Source: Mytilus californianus (Eukaryota; Mollusca; Bivalvia; Mytilida; Mytilidae). Taken from it: a stretch of 64,000 nt of DNA. The DNA lies in the NCBI RefSeq assembly GCF_021869535.1, contig NW_026262581.1, forward strand, positions 117,952,771 through 118,016,770. Direction: 5' to 3'. Every line of letters begins with the position of its first letter. Positions within the stretch are counted from its first letter, which is position 1. Position numbers and translations under genes: made by a program. This document shows positions 35,580 through 47,404 of this stretch, piece by piece. Below the pieces are notes generated by a model. That model made no database searches and had not been told where the DNA came from. It saw only the letters and a program-made list of their open reading frames with translations.

Positions 35580-36509
35580 AGACGTGTTGGGAAAGGGATT
35601 TAAATACTGCGCTGATGTTAAATACCAATACCGATACAAGATTTAAGGGTGGACTTTCTCAAAATGCAATTGTATTGACAAGTATCCAGGTTTAGTTTTG
35701 TGGTGTGTTTGATAATACATGAAGCGAACGGTTAACGTCGACTCCAAATTTTAAGACGTGCATTGGCCTTACGAAGATCTTCATACATTCATTTGTATTT
35801 GGTTGATTTATGAGTGCAACACAAAACTTTAAAAAAAAATGTAAGAGTAAAGAATGGGCATGACGGATGTTATCACCACAAGTCCAAATGTATACATTAA
35901 GTGATATTACTAGAATATTTTTAATAGTTAAATAACTCAGTTTGTCTCTCCACAATAGATATGTCCTATTTTCGTCGCAAAATATAGTTAGCATGCATTT
36001 TGTGTCCAGGGATACAGGGACACGTATGTGTGGCTTAAACAAATCAGTACTAATCTGAACACATCGTTATATCTATACATAAAAAAATAGATAAATAGAT
36101 GATACTAGTGGATACAGTGTTATTTCTATATAAAGCTTTAAGAAGCAAGGGGCTACAGAAGAAGGTTGTCTTGCTGCGCATCGTTTTAATGTTCAAGAAA
36201 ACAAATTTTCACGAGCTACATGTGATTCGTTTTGTCTCTATATATAGCTACTATCAGGGTATGAATGCAATATTTGCAAAGACAGAGGGACAAAAGAACG
36301 GACGGATGAACCCATTCACCATCACTATATACCGTCCAACTTAGAAAGCGGAGTATATAGTAAATATTAGGCAAAACATAATGAAGGAAATCGAAAAAAA
36401 AAAAAATGCCCGACATATAATTAGCAGACTTTGTTTTGAAACAGGTGAAAATGAATATTCCATTTTCAAAATATCCCCCTGACCCTAAGATAATAAAATT
36501 AACTTCTCC

Positions 36510-36620
36510 GTTGAAAGTTTAACGCCACTTTCATCAAAATCTCAATTTAATCGTGGTGTTCTGTTTTGTTGATGGAGGGAGTCGTGATAACAAGAAAAAA
36601 AACGAACTTCCGACCCTTCA
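36510..36620 (-). repeat. SINE fragment
   Basis: Diverged middle and tail of the SINE at 20457-20719 (TTTAACGCCACTTTCA, GTTGATGGAGG, CGAACTTCCGACCCTT). Confidence 0.5.
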
Positions 36621-36964
36621 CCGAAACGTAAGTTTAACATGCTTGATAATGTCCAAACGTTGTAATTTTTTAAAACTTAATTCGATAACCTCTCTTTTCC
36701 GAAAAACTAACTGATAAAAGTTGATAGAAAGAAAAAGTCAGGGAAAATGTAAATAAGAATAATTAATGCACACATTTTAACGTTTGTTTAGGTATTGTCG
36801 CTTTTCAACATTTCTATATAAAATAGAAATATAAAGATAATCAAATTGAAAACGCTTTTCTTCCATTCTTTTTTTTTTAATTATCAAGTATACACATTTC
36901 TAGTTTTATTTTTTAGTTATTTTTAGAATTTTACGCTACTGTGTCACACATTTCCCTATTCTAG

Positions 36965-37150
36965 AAAATGATATAAAATAAGGAGATGTGGTATGATTGC
37001 CAAATTAGACAACTACCTACCAGAGACCAAATGACGTAAATGTTTGCAACTATAGGTCACCGTATGACTTCCAACATGGAGCAAAACCCATCCTGCATAA
37101 AAGCTAAGAAAGAGCCCGACATGACAATTGTATTTTAAATAAATTTCAAA
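36965..37150 (+). repeat. Dispersed repeat A copy
   Basis: AAGGAGATGTGGTATGATTG, CAACTATAGGTCACCGTATG and AGCAAAACCCATCCTGCATA. Confidence 0.7.
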
Positions 37151-37789
37151 TAAACGAACGTTTTGAACAAAGATTGATGTAGAGTAACAAATGCGATTCG
37201 AATGTGATTTTTTTTTTATTCATTTATTTTGAACACTTTTTCCTTGTAGTCGTTCAACATAATAGTTAGAAATGGGGGGAAAACGATCTGAAACTTAATC
37301 GATCACTACTATGAAACAATGCAATATTAAGAATAATGATCGTTTTGTTTTGCTGGATCCTTGTCCGTCCCCACTATAGCCTGTAGTGGTATTGGTATTT
37401 AACATCAGCGTCAAAATCGTATTGACTTTCCTAACACGTCTATTAAAAACATACCAAATGGCATTGAATCATCAATGCCTGACAGATTATTCCCCTTCAA
37501 AAAGTGAACCGGCAAAATCCAGTCTTTTACTGCATCAGTTTTATGATAAATTTTCATATAATTATAAAAAGAATTCAACGATCATAAATATCAAATTTAT
37601 ACAAATATTTCAATTTTGACCCGCTTTCTGATTAATAAGCTACTTCAAAATAATTTTAGAGTCATTTAAAACATTAATATAGAAAGAAATTGTTCAGAGA
37701 ACATTAGTTTAGTCACTCATATAATGAACAAAATCGAGTTATTTAAGTTTTTTAAATCATTGAAATGTTGAAGTGCAATATGCATTTTG

Positions 37790-38790
37790 TAGTTTTATAA
37801 AAATTGTGATATTTTAAACGATGATTTTCTATGATACTGATTAAAATGTTGAAATATTTTGACAAAGCAGTTTTTTGTCTTTATAAATACATAAATTAGA
37901 TTATCTAATTCATTCGTCTTCTTGACATGTACATATATCTTCAATATGTTTTGTGCCTTTACTGTTTTATTTTGAAATTTCGTTTCTGTCATTGATTTGT
38001 TTTTAATGTCAATGTAGGATCTAGTGTTTTGGGAGTAAAGAGTTTTTTTTCTCATCATTTATAGAAGTAAAAAGTGCTTATTTTCAGTTTCCTTACATTT
38101 GCAATAAATTTGATTACACGAGGTACATTCTTTGTTCATTGATTGCACAGATAAGTTTCGGCATACAATACATTGACGATGTCCTAATTTGAAGAGTACC
38201 AACATTTTTTGTTCATTTTGTGTCCAAATTTAGAACAGGTCCAACATTGTACTTTTGATTTATGTTGGCAACATCACAGTTGTGTCCTTATATGACAAAG
38301 ACAGAGACAAAACACTTTTGTGAGACAGGTAGGAATTCATAACTGCATTGTTCCAATGGCCTTCCTAATATTACTTTACCTAATGAATGGTAGAGTGTGA
38401 GAATCGTTCCGGTTCCTCTTTCGGTGAGGTGCATTCTGTCCCGCCAATTTTTTTCGCTAATAAGGCGACATTATACATCGTAACTATCTGTTAATTTCCC
38501 GATTATATTGTTAACTATCTTCGTATCTGCATCTCGTCTTGGTGGACATCGGATAAATTAGTCCTTCCTTTCTTAATTGTCTTACAAACAACGTTGATCA
38601 TTGTGACTCATTCGTATTTAGTAAGTTCGGGATCAACTTACAATTCACTTGGTTCGTTTGTCGTTTTGACATTCCTTCTACGACGGAGAGAGGATAAATT
38701 AGAGGAATAAAAATGCTTATAATATTTGCGATAAACGTTTTGAATGTTAATCCGTCGTTTATATTTTCAAACCAAAATGATTGCAACTTC
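37790..38790 (-). pseudogene. Decayed coding region, probably from a mobile element
   Basis: On the minus strand several frames carry protein-like pieces in order: VVEGMSKRQTNQVNCKLIPN (about 38690-38600), IIGKLTDSYDV and SEKNWRDRMHLTERGTGTIL (about 38505-38400), then QCWTCSKFGHKMNKKC (about 38255-38205) and further Cys-rich text CTSCNQIYCKCKETE (about 38120-38075). The 'DRMHLTERGT' piece resembles the end of an SGNH/GDSL-hydrolase-like domain, and CxxCxxxxHxxxxxC is zinc-knuckle-like. The combination is known from some retroelement proteins, but I cannot name the element. Many stops and shifts. Confidence 0.35.
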
Positions 38791-39414
38791 CCATATGAAC
38801 TTATACTTTACTAGTATTTTGTATGTGTCCCACATACATATAATGCAATAGTAATGTTAAATTATTATTCTAATTGAGTTTATAGTGCGTGATAACATTT
38901 TGTGAGGGAATTCGATGTTTGCTGTACCACGGTTCATTTCAACGCACTTTATGACAATACCACTTTACCAATCAGAATGAATTGTTTTTTGCAGTATTTT
39001 AAAAAATGGTTTTACTTTGTATACATGTATTATTTGTGAATCATTAATTTTTTTTAAAATGGCGTATTTTCTGTTTAAAGTCAACAATTATGTAGACTTT
39101 TGACGTCCAAACTTTCTATTGCCTTAAATATGCAAATAAAAGTTTCGAAAACTATACCAATACAGAACGACATGCTTTTAAGATTATAACAACACTTTTG
39201 GTTGACAAATTGATAATCGTTATTTCAAAAAATTCACTTGAAATATCTGTCTTTTTCTCCCTACCCAGTTTACCCCCTATTACTTATTATGATGTGGACC
39301 GGTCATTGTTACTAATATTAAATCTTACGCAATTTGATTGGATTAAGTTATTATTAGTTTACCTGCGAACTGTTAAGTTTTTTTCATACACGTGTATTGA
39401 TTAAATCAGAACAT
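38791..39414. other. Intron sequence, nothing recognised
   Basis: AT-rich, no supported repeat or coding frame. Confidence 0.3.
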
Positions 39415-39910
39415 AAAATTGAGAATGGAAATGGGGAATGTGTCAAAGAGACAACAACCCGACCATAGAGCAGACAACAGCCGAAGGCCACCAATGGGTC
39501 TTCAATGCAGCGAGAAACTCCCGCACCCGAAGGCGTCCTTCAGCTGGCCCCTAAACAAATATGTATACTAGTTCAGTGATAATGGACGTCATACTTAACT
39601 CCAAATTATACACAGGAAACTAAAATTAAAATGATACAAGACTAGCAAAGGCCAGAGGCTCCTAACTTGGGACAGGCGCAAAAATGGGGCGGGGTTAAAC
39701 ATGTTTTTTGAGATCTCAACCCTCCCCCTATACCTCTAGTCAATGTAGAAAAAACAAACGCACAACAGTACGTACAGTAAAACTCAGTATAAGAGAAGTC
39801 CGAGTCCGATGTCAGAATAGGAAACAAAAGAAAATAAACAAAATGACAATAATACATAAATAACAACATACTACTAGCAGTTACTGACATGCCAGCTCCA
39901 GACCTCAATT
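39415..39910 (+). repeat. Dispersed repeat, variant of family A
   Basis: Different head (GAATGTGTCAAAGAGACAAC, AAGGCCACCAATGGGTCTTC) but the same tail as family A (GAGGCTCCTAACTTGGGACA, GGGGCGGGGTTAAACATGTT, CAACCCTCCCCCTA). It looks like a related repeat sharing the tail module. Confidence 0.65.
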
Positions 39911-40053
39911 AAACTGATTAAAAGATTATGTCTTCATCATATGAATATCAGGCACAATCCCTCCTGTTAGGGGTTTAGTATTATACCGTCATAAAATATA
40001 TGAGAAGAACATAACCCGTGTCATGCCAACAACTGGTTTTAGAATAAATGTGT

Positions 40054-40626
40054 TTAATTCCGATACAAAGACCCTATAAGTGAATTAATATTAAAGCCAA
40101 AATATGCAATCTTTAATGACCTGACAACAGTATCGTAACTATATCCCTTCTTAATAAGTCTGTTTAAAGGTTTTGTTAATTTTTGAGGTGAATACTGACA
40201 TTTTTGTGCGTTGTAAAGAATATTACCATAAAAGATTGGATGTGAAATACCCGAACGTATAAGATATATGCATGTTGAGTTATATTTACGAATAATGTCC
40301 TTATACCGATGATAAAATTTAGTAAATGTTTTGACTAGTTTATGATATCGAAAACCCTGGTGTAATAATTTTTCAGTAATACATAAATTTCTCTCGCTAA
40401 AATCTAATACGTTGTTACATACACGAGCGAATCGTACAAGTTGAGATATATAAACACCATAAGATGGTGACAAGGGAACGTCACCATCTAAAAATGGATA
40501 ATTAACGATAGGAAATGAAAAATCATCTCTTTTATCATAAATTTTTGTATTAAGCTTCCCGTTAATGATATAGATATCAAGATCGAGGAAAGGACAGTGG
40601 TCATTGTTAGTATTAGCTTTATGCAT
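40054..40626 (-). pseudogene. Penelope-like RT, C-terminal half (open frame)
   Basis: A 190-codon open frame with natural stop: FLDLDIYIINGKLNTKIYD, KRDDFSFPIVNYPFLDGDVP, SPSYGVYISQLVRFARVCNN, LCITEKLLHQGFRYHKLVKT, YKDIIRKYNSTCIYLIRSGI. This is the region after the catalytic box, same subfamily as the pseudogene at 9290-10765. The catalytic domain is missing because the frame ends at 40626 and the sequence upstream (40627-40700) does not continue it, so the copy is 5'-truncated. The absence of internal stops over 570 bp suggests a recent insertion. Confidence 0.75.
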
Positions 40627-40689
40627 GAATGTGTACAGTAACTTAAATGACCTTCAAACTGGACAATGGACGAGTCCATACTATTTTTT

Positions 40690-41411
40690 TATCAATGAAA
40701 CTAAAGGTATGGAAGGTAAAAATTGTCACTTCTTATATTTTCACAAAATTTTCCACTTATAGAGTAGATAAGTTATTTTTAATAGCCTATTCCGGAGAAA
40801 AAAGAGAAAGTTTACAAGTCAGACGTTTTATTCCATTACACAAGTCATTTTCGAACAAAAATGCCGAAATACATTTTACGCACGGCTACGCCAGGAAAAA
40901 TTATTGTTTATCTCAACAACAAAAAAAAAAACATTTTCAATCTCATTATAATGTTATAATTACAATTAATCCCAAACAAAACTAGTCAGTAAATAAAGTC
41001 AAAATATGTCCGATCTGCTTATTTTTAGACATCAAAATTCAATACGATCGTTTTAAGGTCAATTTCGTCTACCTCACAAAATCTTGTTAGGCACTATAGT
41101 TTTAATGAACGGAAGATCAACCAATGCGAAATCTTCGTCCATGTATTTTACGTCTTATACTGGTGTTATGTATAAACTATGTATAAGTTTCGTTTCAAGT
41201 CCGGAATTCTATTGTTTGATAGGTTATATGTCTTCTTATGGATGTGACTGAATAAACTTTCCCGTTTTAACAATATACAAGAGATGATACATTTGTCAAT
41301 GTAAAAATAATTACAATTTTTATATACGTGTTATTTCTTTTCACGAGTGTACGGTATTTCTAACGTTAATGTAATTATGAGTAAAACATTTCTCTTTTTT
41401 CTTAAAAACAG
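40690..41411. other. Intron sequence before CCP3
   Basis: No repeat recognised. Ends in the acceptor CTTAAAAACAG. Confidence 0.35.
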
Positions 41412-41606
41412 CTGTTCCATGTCCAGCATTAAACAATACAAAACACATGAACCAACCGATTTATCTTTCTGGTTATTATTATGGTGACACTATCAGTTTC
41501 CAGTGTTTGAATGGCTATATTTTATCAGGACCTCCATTTCTAACATGTCGTAGCAGTAGAAACCACTCTTTCGGATATTGGAGTGATCAACCACCTTTAT
41601 GTTCAG
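41412..41606 (+). CDS. Receptor exon: sushi/CCP domain 3
   Basis: A 65-residue CCP module in one phase 1-1 exon: VPCPALNNTKHMNQ, YYYGDTISFQCLNGYILSGP, FLTCRSSRNHSFGYWSD and PPLCS. Four cysteines, CLNGY and the Trp are in place; NNT is a sequon. The segment between C3 and Trp is longer than in the other modules. Donor is GTAATT. No ATG lies in the exon, so ORF-based gene finding would miss it. It joins CCP2 as NCT-A-VPC and CCP4 as LCS-A-VTC. Confidence 0.9.
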
Positions 41607-41939
41607 GTAATTATATTGTTTCATAATAAATATATAAGTAGTAAAAGACTGCCAAAATGACAGTAATACAGGTTTTTATTACAATTATTTGTGTCATTGT
41701 TTAAACAACGATCCCGAACGACAAAGTGAAAATTATCAACATCGGACTTCACATCAATATTTTTATCAGTAATAACATATTGAAAAGTTAACAGCATTAC
41801 TTTTTTCAGTTCATTGGAAATGGGACGTAAACAACTGTAGCCCACCCATTGCTTTCCAGAACGCTCGCCAACCCGCCGTTGTACATCACTTAAGATAACC
41901 GGATTATTTTCAAATGATAATGATAATTGCTGGTGTCCC

Positions 41940-42111
41940 TGATTTTCATGGCGGTCAGTTTGTATTTGGAGGAGAAAGCTGGAGTACTCGGGGAGAACCA
42001 CCGACCTTCGACAGGAAACTAGCAATCCCTGTCAATTAAGAGTCGAAATCACCTTGCGACGTAAGGATTTTGAACTCACAAACTCATTGATGACATGCTG
42101 TTGATCACCTT
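41940..42111 (-). repeat. SINE, 3' part (split copy)
   Basis: Reverse-orientation SINE middle and B-box side (CTCGGGGAGAACCACCGACC, GGATTTTGAACTCACAAACT). The tRNA head of the same copy resumes at 42733-42775. Confidence 0.65.
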
Positions 42112-42732
42112 TACAAAACACTTCACAAATAATACATGATGGTCTTGAAGTATAGATTCTAGGTACTGACGTTGTTTATCATCCTAATTACGTGTTAAAG
42201 TTCCCCTTTTTTTGTCCTTGTAATTTTTCAACCTTTACTGTTTATCCATTTTTGATTATATACTTATGGCGTGGATCGGTATTTATACATCCCGTCATTG
42301 TGTTATTGTGCTATGATCAATTTTGAGTTCTTGTCTTTCATTATTGCTTATGTTCTTTGTCTATATGCCATTTTGTGTTTCTTTGAGGAAACAGCTATTT
42401 GTTTTATAGTGATTAAGATTATATTACAATGTTGACTGCTGTACCTCAATTTTTGACGTTTTTTTTCTTATTATGTCTGTTTGTTATGCTCACACATTGT
42501 TGTCAAAATAATGGAATTATATGCGACTGTCATGCGTGTGAGAGGTTTGGCTAGCTATAAAACCGGGTTTAATCAACAATTTTCTACACTAAGAAATGCC
42601 TGTACCGAGTCAGGAATATGACAGTTGTTTTCTATTCGTTAGATGTGTTTGAGCTTTTGATTTTGCCTTTTTGTTAAGGACTTTCTGTTTAGAATTTCCC
42701 TTGAAGTTCGGTATTTCTGTTATTTTACTTGC
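42112..42732 (+). mobile_element. Penelope-like retroelement end inserted in a SINE
   Basis: Begins with the last RT codons (SQIIHDGLEV-stop at about 42120-42155) and continues with the same 3' region as 7150-8608, ending TTCTGTTATTTTACTT. It is flanked on both sides by halves of one SINE. Confidence 0.65.
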
Positions 42733-42775
42733 TGATGCACTACTCAGATCACGTTGCCACCGAAGCCCAATAAAT
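42733..42775 (-). repeat. SINE, tRNA-head part (split copy)
   Basis: GATGCACTACTCAGATCACG and TTGCCACCGAAGCCC correspond to the reverse-oriented head (compare GGTCGACTACTTAGACCACT and CCACCGAGGCCCC at 20680-20718). Confidence 0.6.
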
Positions 42776-43435
42776 ATTTTTCATTTTAAAGTCCGAAAAA
42801 TTTGTCATGTCATATATTCCTATTTCGAGGAAGCTTCCAATAAAGGACAAATACTTAATAAGGCATTAAAACCCGAAATCGAACAGGAAATCAGCCACTT
42901 TGTATCACTTAATCTAAAATCAAAAACTTCCACCTACCACACGCTGTTATGACCATTAAACCTAACAAAACCACTATCAACAACATTCGGTCTGTTTGCA
43001 AAGCAATACACTTTTTTACACTTATTTGGGAAGAATGGTTGCATTTAGTCTGGTTTGTTGGATGATTATATATAATAAATAAATTGTATACTTCATATCA
43101 TGTATTCTATATATTATAAGTTAAGGAACGAATTTAATGATTTGTCACATCCATTCGTGCCTCAAACTGAAAGACATATATTATTGTTCTCTAATTATAA
43201 ACGTCCTTTTAAAGGAATAAACTTTCTTTGTCTTTATTGACAAATTCATTTTCTATGCACAATTTTGATTGCTTAATATTCCAAACACTTGAATATTCTT
43301 GAAATTTGTGACAAATACATAATTATACACATCCTATATACTGAAGTACAAACGTATTCATTTTTTTACAGTTGTGTAATCTGCAAATTTCAACTATAAT
43401 ATCTAGTTGTATTTTATATTATTAATAAAGACTGA
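42776..43435. other. Intron sequence, no gene recognised
   Basis: Frame 42671-42952 is open, but most of it is repeat tail; nothing is recognised after 42776. Confidence 0.3.
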
Positions 43436-43855
43436 TAAAAAAGTAAAGTAACAAAAAAACCGAACTCTAAGGTAAATTTAAAACGGAAAGTCTCTTATCA
43501 AATGGCAAAATCAAAAGCTCAAACATATCAAACTAATGGGAAACAACTATCGTATTCCTGACTTGTTACATGCTTTTCCTTATGTAGAAAGTAGTGGATA
43601 AGACCTGGTTTTATAGCTTGTTAAACCTCTAACTTGTACGACAGTCGCATACAATTCCATTATATTTGCAACAATGTGCGAGCAAAACAGACAGACACAA
43701 TAGGTAATAATGTCAAAAATCGGGGTACAGCAGTCAACATTGTTGTATAATCTTAATCACTATAAAAACAAACAACTATGCCAACAAAGAACAACTAAAT
43801 GACATATAGACACTCTATAGAAAACAAGAAATAATTATATTGCTCTCCATGCGTT
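43436..43855 (-). repeat. Repeat B, reverse copy
   Basis: AAGTAAAGTAACAAAAAAAC, GGCAAAATCAAAAGCTCAAA, GACCTGGTTTTATAGCTTGT and GGTACAGCAGTCAACATTG match the reverse complement of the retroelement 3' region. It abuts a forward RT end. Confidence 0.65.
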
Positions 43856-43861
43856 AAAAAC

Positions 43862-44260
43862 CATCTATTTTGATATACATTTCCCAACTTATTCGATATT
43901 CAAGAGCTTGCAGCTGCTACCAAGACTTCATAAAACGTCACCAGTGTCTGAGCAGAAAGATGATGAACCAGGGTTATGTCAAAGAACGTCTCGTCCTTTT
44001 TCTAAACAGTTTATCGGAAGATACCAAGACCTTGTTGATTATTATTCTGTATCAACTTCACAAATAATACATGATGGTCTTAAAGTAAGACATTAATTGT
44101 TTATAAGTTGTAATTGACTTTGAACTATCTTTCAGTAAATACTATTACTCTGACTTGATTGGTGTTATAATATAACTCAACTACGTGCAACTGTCATACA
44201 AGTGGTAGGTTAAGTAAGCTATGAAAATTCATCAAAGATACAAGCCTTATAATTTGGTAC
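43862..44260 (+). pseudogene. Penelope-like RT C-terminal end and start of its 3' region
   Basis: Reads YISQLIRYSRACSCYQDFIK, RHQCLSRKMMNQGYVKERLV, LFLNS, then after a frameshift IGRYQDLVDYY and SQIIHDGLKV. Closest to the fragment at 6779-7150. After about 44100 it runs into diverged 3' sequence, with AAGTGGTAGGTTAAGTAAGC still recognisable. Confidence 0.7.
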
Positions 44261-44374
44261 GCCATGCGCTCGAATTAAAAACTTGGTTCCTTTGTAAAAT
44301 GCCTGTTAGAAGTTTGATATAAGTTAGTCATTAAGTCGTTCCTATGATTGATATAGTCGAGCGTTTGGTCAGTT

Positions 44375-44530
44375 TTTATCGACGTCCCCTTTTTATACCA
44401 TCGCTGCGAAGAAGAGGGTATACTATTTAACCCCTGTCTGTTCGGCCATATGTCCGCTCGTCCAAATACATTTCCGTCGCATTTTTCTTGGAAACAACAA
44501 ATAATAAATTCATGAAAATGCTTCATGTTA
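44375..44530. repeat. Bivalve-type dispersed repeat trace
   Basis: TTATACCATCGCTGCGAAGA, AGAGGGTATACTATTTAACC and CCGTCGCATTTTTCTTGG are phrases typical of a widespread molluscan repeat end. Family not named. Confidence 0.4.
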
Positions 44531-44759
44531 GCATCCTATATCTTGTAACGTGGGTTCATATTCATCGCTTGTCATCATTTTCCTATTTACTGGATACTGT
44601 TATATTCTGAACATAATGACCATGTTTATATGAACATTTTTCTAAGGATGTACAATAAAAAGGTTTTTAAATTTGATATCAAGCTTCTTGTCTATATACT
44701 TCTGTATTCTCATAAACCAAAATCCATGGTACTGAGACTTATAAATATTAATAATGTAT

Positions 44760-44870
44760 CAAAAAGTAATATAACAAAAATACCGAACTCCGAGGAAAAT
44801 TCAAAACGGAAAGTCCGTAATCAATTGGCAAAATCAAAAGCTCAAACACATCAAACGAATGAATAAATAG
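44760..44870 (-). repeat. Repeat B fragment
   Basis: AAAAATACCGAACTCCGAGG, GGCAAAATCAAAAGCTCAAA and ACACATCAAACGAATG. Confidence 0.65.
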
Positions 44871-45540
44871 TCATTAATACGAATGTATGATTTACAATGG
44901 TTAACAAAGATATCCAGCTTATATAGATAAAGATGTATGTATGCATATAATATAGTATAAATGATGTTAATGTTATCCCTGCGAGTCCAGCCGTTTGTTA
45001 ATCAATTTGATGAATTTGCACATATTGTACAACATACTGAAGTTTCTAGTATTCAGTAGAGTAACGATATCGATTGTCCATTTGAACATATTCCACCTCC
45101 CAAATTCGATAGGAAGTTTATGACTGAGAGTACAGAATCTACAAAAAATTATAATGTTGTTATCATCTAGGATTGTGAATTAATTTTCTTTTTCAGGATT
45201 TGCATTGAGTAGACGAAATTTAATTGCTTCTGGGATTCTGATAATATTTAGTGTCAATTTAATTTAATTGGTCTATAACACTATTGTAATGTTGTGATAT
45301 AACCATGTATTACCGACAAAGTACTGTGCATTCCAAACATCTGATTATCTACAACTTTTCAATTTTTTTCAAATACTTATAGAAAAAGATTTTCCTTATG
45401 TTTCTTTGTTTGTCTTTACATTTACAGAACACGATATAAAGTATTTAATCAGTCTACGCTTTGATTCAATAATAATTGAATCGTTTCTTAGAAAGGTATG
45501 GACACTAAAACTTAACATGGTTATATGTTTCTACTGACAG
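44871..45540. other. Intron sequence before CCP4
   Basis: No repeat recognised. Ends in the acceptor TTTCTACTGACAG. Confidence 0.35.
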
Positions 45541-45723
45541 CTGTGACTTGTCTTGCTTTGAGACAAGTGCCTCATCAAACGTGGAAACCAGTTCAACTAA
45601 AATATTCATACAGAGACAATGTAACATTCAAATGTAATGATGGATATGAGTTGACATCAGAAAATACTAAGACTACCTGTCAAAGTGATGGAACATGGAA
45701 TAATAAACAACCAAATTGTACAG
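45541..45723 (+). CDS. Receptor exon: sushi/CCP domain 4
   Basis: A 61-residue CCP module in one phase 1-1 exon: VTCLALRQVPHQTWKPVQLK, NVTFKCNDGYELTSENT, TTCQSDGTWNNKQPNCT. Four cysteines, CNDGY and GTW match the consensus closely; NVT and NCT are sequons. Acceptor CTACTGACAG, donor GTATGT. A reading frame that starts at an upstream ATG (45525) runs through the acceptor, but the splice signals and phase show the exon starts at 45541. Joins to CCP3 through GCT (Ala) and to CCP5 through GGT (Gly). Confidence 0.92.
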
Positions 45724-46287
45724 GTATGTATATATGTTAGCATACAACACTGGAAGCAACTTAAGGTCAGGTTAAATAAATGTCATCTAATATACAGGTT
45801 TCAAAGTAGAGTAATACATTTGCAGTTCTGATGTATAGTTATTTCAAAATTTCCTTTTTTTTCCATACTACTTTTCTTTCTTTCTTGCTTCTTTCCTACT
45901 GTTCATTTATCAACAACGATCTATAGCTGAATACAATATGTTGATCATCTCTACATTTTTGGGTCATTATATTGTTGTTTCATCAAAATATCCCCTTCAT
46001 TTCTTTCCATTTATAAGGTCTTCATTACTCAGGCAGTGATGGTGCAGCATGACGATTAATTTTGTCCATTATGGAAACGACTTTAATACATGAATTCAAA
46101 GTTGAAAACACCAAGAGCAATTGATTGTATTGAATTTCCTACCAGTTGAAAAAATGAGATAATACATCTATATGTATGAGATCTAGACAGCAACCTACAT
46201 TTCAATTATCAAAAACGACATAAATTTTAAATATACTTCTGATTGTGTTCTGCTGTTGAAAAGAACATATCTTTATCTTTTCATTAG
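45724..46287. other. Short intron CCP4-CCP5
   Basis: 564 bases, no repeat recognised. It is the shortest intron of the gene in this window. Acceptor is TTTTCATTAG. Confidence 0.6.
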
Positions 46288-46470
46288 GTGTTCCATGTCC
46301 TCATCTGCCTAATATTGACAAAGCCTTACAACCAAACCAGACAAAACAATATCGATATCCCGAAACAGTCAATATCACTTGTGAAACTGGTTATGTAGTT
46401 GAAAGTTCTGATCTGCTTCAATGTAATTCTAGTGGATTCTGGAATTCTATACCACAGTGTATATGTTTAG
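46288..46470 (+). CDS. Receptor exon: sushi/CCP domain 5 (membrane-proximal)
   Basis: A 61-residue CCP module in one phase 1-1 exon: VPCPHLPNIDKALQPNQTKQ, YPETVNITCETGYVVESSDL, LQCNSSGFWNSIPQCICL. Cysteines C1-C4, CETGY and GFW are present; a fifth cysteine follows C4 (QCIC). Sequons NQT, NIT and NSS make it the most glycosylatable module. It has no upstream ATG and would be missed by ORF calling. The next exon continues as E-K-S in frame, so this is the module closest to the membrane. Confidence 0.92.
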
Positions 46471-47404
46471 GTAATATTAGCACCAAATTTAATGATTACT
46501 TTCTGTTTTTTCAGCATATCGATTTTTTTCTAAATTTCTTTCATTATCTAAAAAAAATGATCAGTTTTTATCATTTATTATGGAATTGATTTATCCATAT
46601 GATATAGGAATAAGCAAATGCGCTTTATAAACAAAGATTCATCTTTTTGTTTGAATTTGAATAATAATTTATGTGTGATAATTGCACTCAAAAATACATT
46701 TACAAAAGTAATACAATGCATATCGAAAATCCTTCAAGTTTTCACCCATAACAATGATAACAATCAACAAAACATTAACGCGTAAAAGATATGGTTAACA
46801 AACTGGAATAGACAACAGAAGAAGAAGGAATAGCAATGTTCAAAAAGAAAATCGACAATTTTTCAGAAAAAAAACAACTTATGAAATGTAAACATTACCA
46901 CTTACTTACCTTTTTGATACATTTTCAGTAAAACGTTGTTAGGATTTAAACGGGAAATGTGAACGAGACAATAATTACGATAAATGAAATACCAATATAT
47001 CAAAGGATCAACGCTTTATTGTATGGTTAGTATTGACAACTAGAAACAATGCGAAACTGTTTACACAATATCTTTTATTTATTGACTCTGTTAGGAATAT
47101 AACAGATCAATTTTGAACGCATACCTCAACTCTTGCTTTTGACATTCATAAAAATTTATTCAAATGAATATGGTAACACCATCTATAATTTGAACGAGCC
47201 ATAGACATTTGCCACAACACTGCCCTGTTCAACCACTATTGATACAATACAATTAGTTCTGCATATTTTCTGATAAATCAATCGTTTGGATTTTATAGCT
47301 TATATGTTTATTTTAATTACTTACTTCTTAAAAGGCCGAAATACATGTATAGTTAAACCGATTAATATATATATATATATATACAGTTGCGTTTTTTTTT
47401 CTAG
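46471..47404. other. Intron CCP5-transmembrane exon
   Basis: 934 bases, AT-rich, with a (TA)n run at 47366-47383 and a T10 tract just before the acceptor TTTCTAG. Nothing else recognised. Confidence 0.5.

Larger units (their letters stand above)
35580..37441. repeat. Pair of inverted ~53-bp segments 1.8 kb apart
   Basis: 35580-35632 and 37388-37441 are inverted copies, with a perfect 23-bp core (CGCTGATGTTAAATACCAAT and three more bases, at 35610-35632) and a matching AGACGTGTTGGG/CCTAACACGTCT outside it. They may be the ends of a DNA element or two solo repeats. No transposase between them. Confidence 0.5.

Noticed and set aside
45525-45540. ATG at 45525 as start of a secreted one-CCP protein (MFLLTAVTC...)
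   Set aside because: MFLLTA is the translated pyrimidine tract and acceptor; the phase-1 splice junction with CCP3 explains the exon better. An alternative promoter cannot be excluded but nothing supports it.
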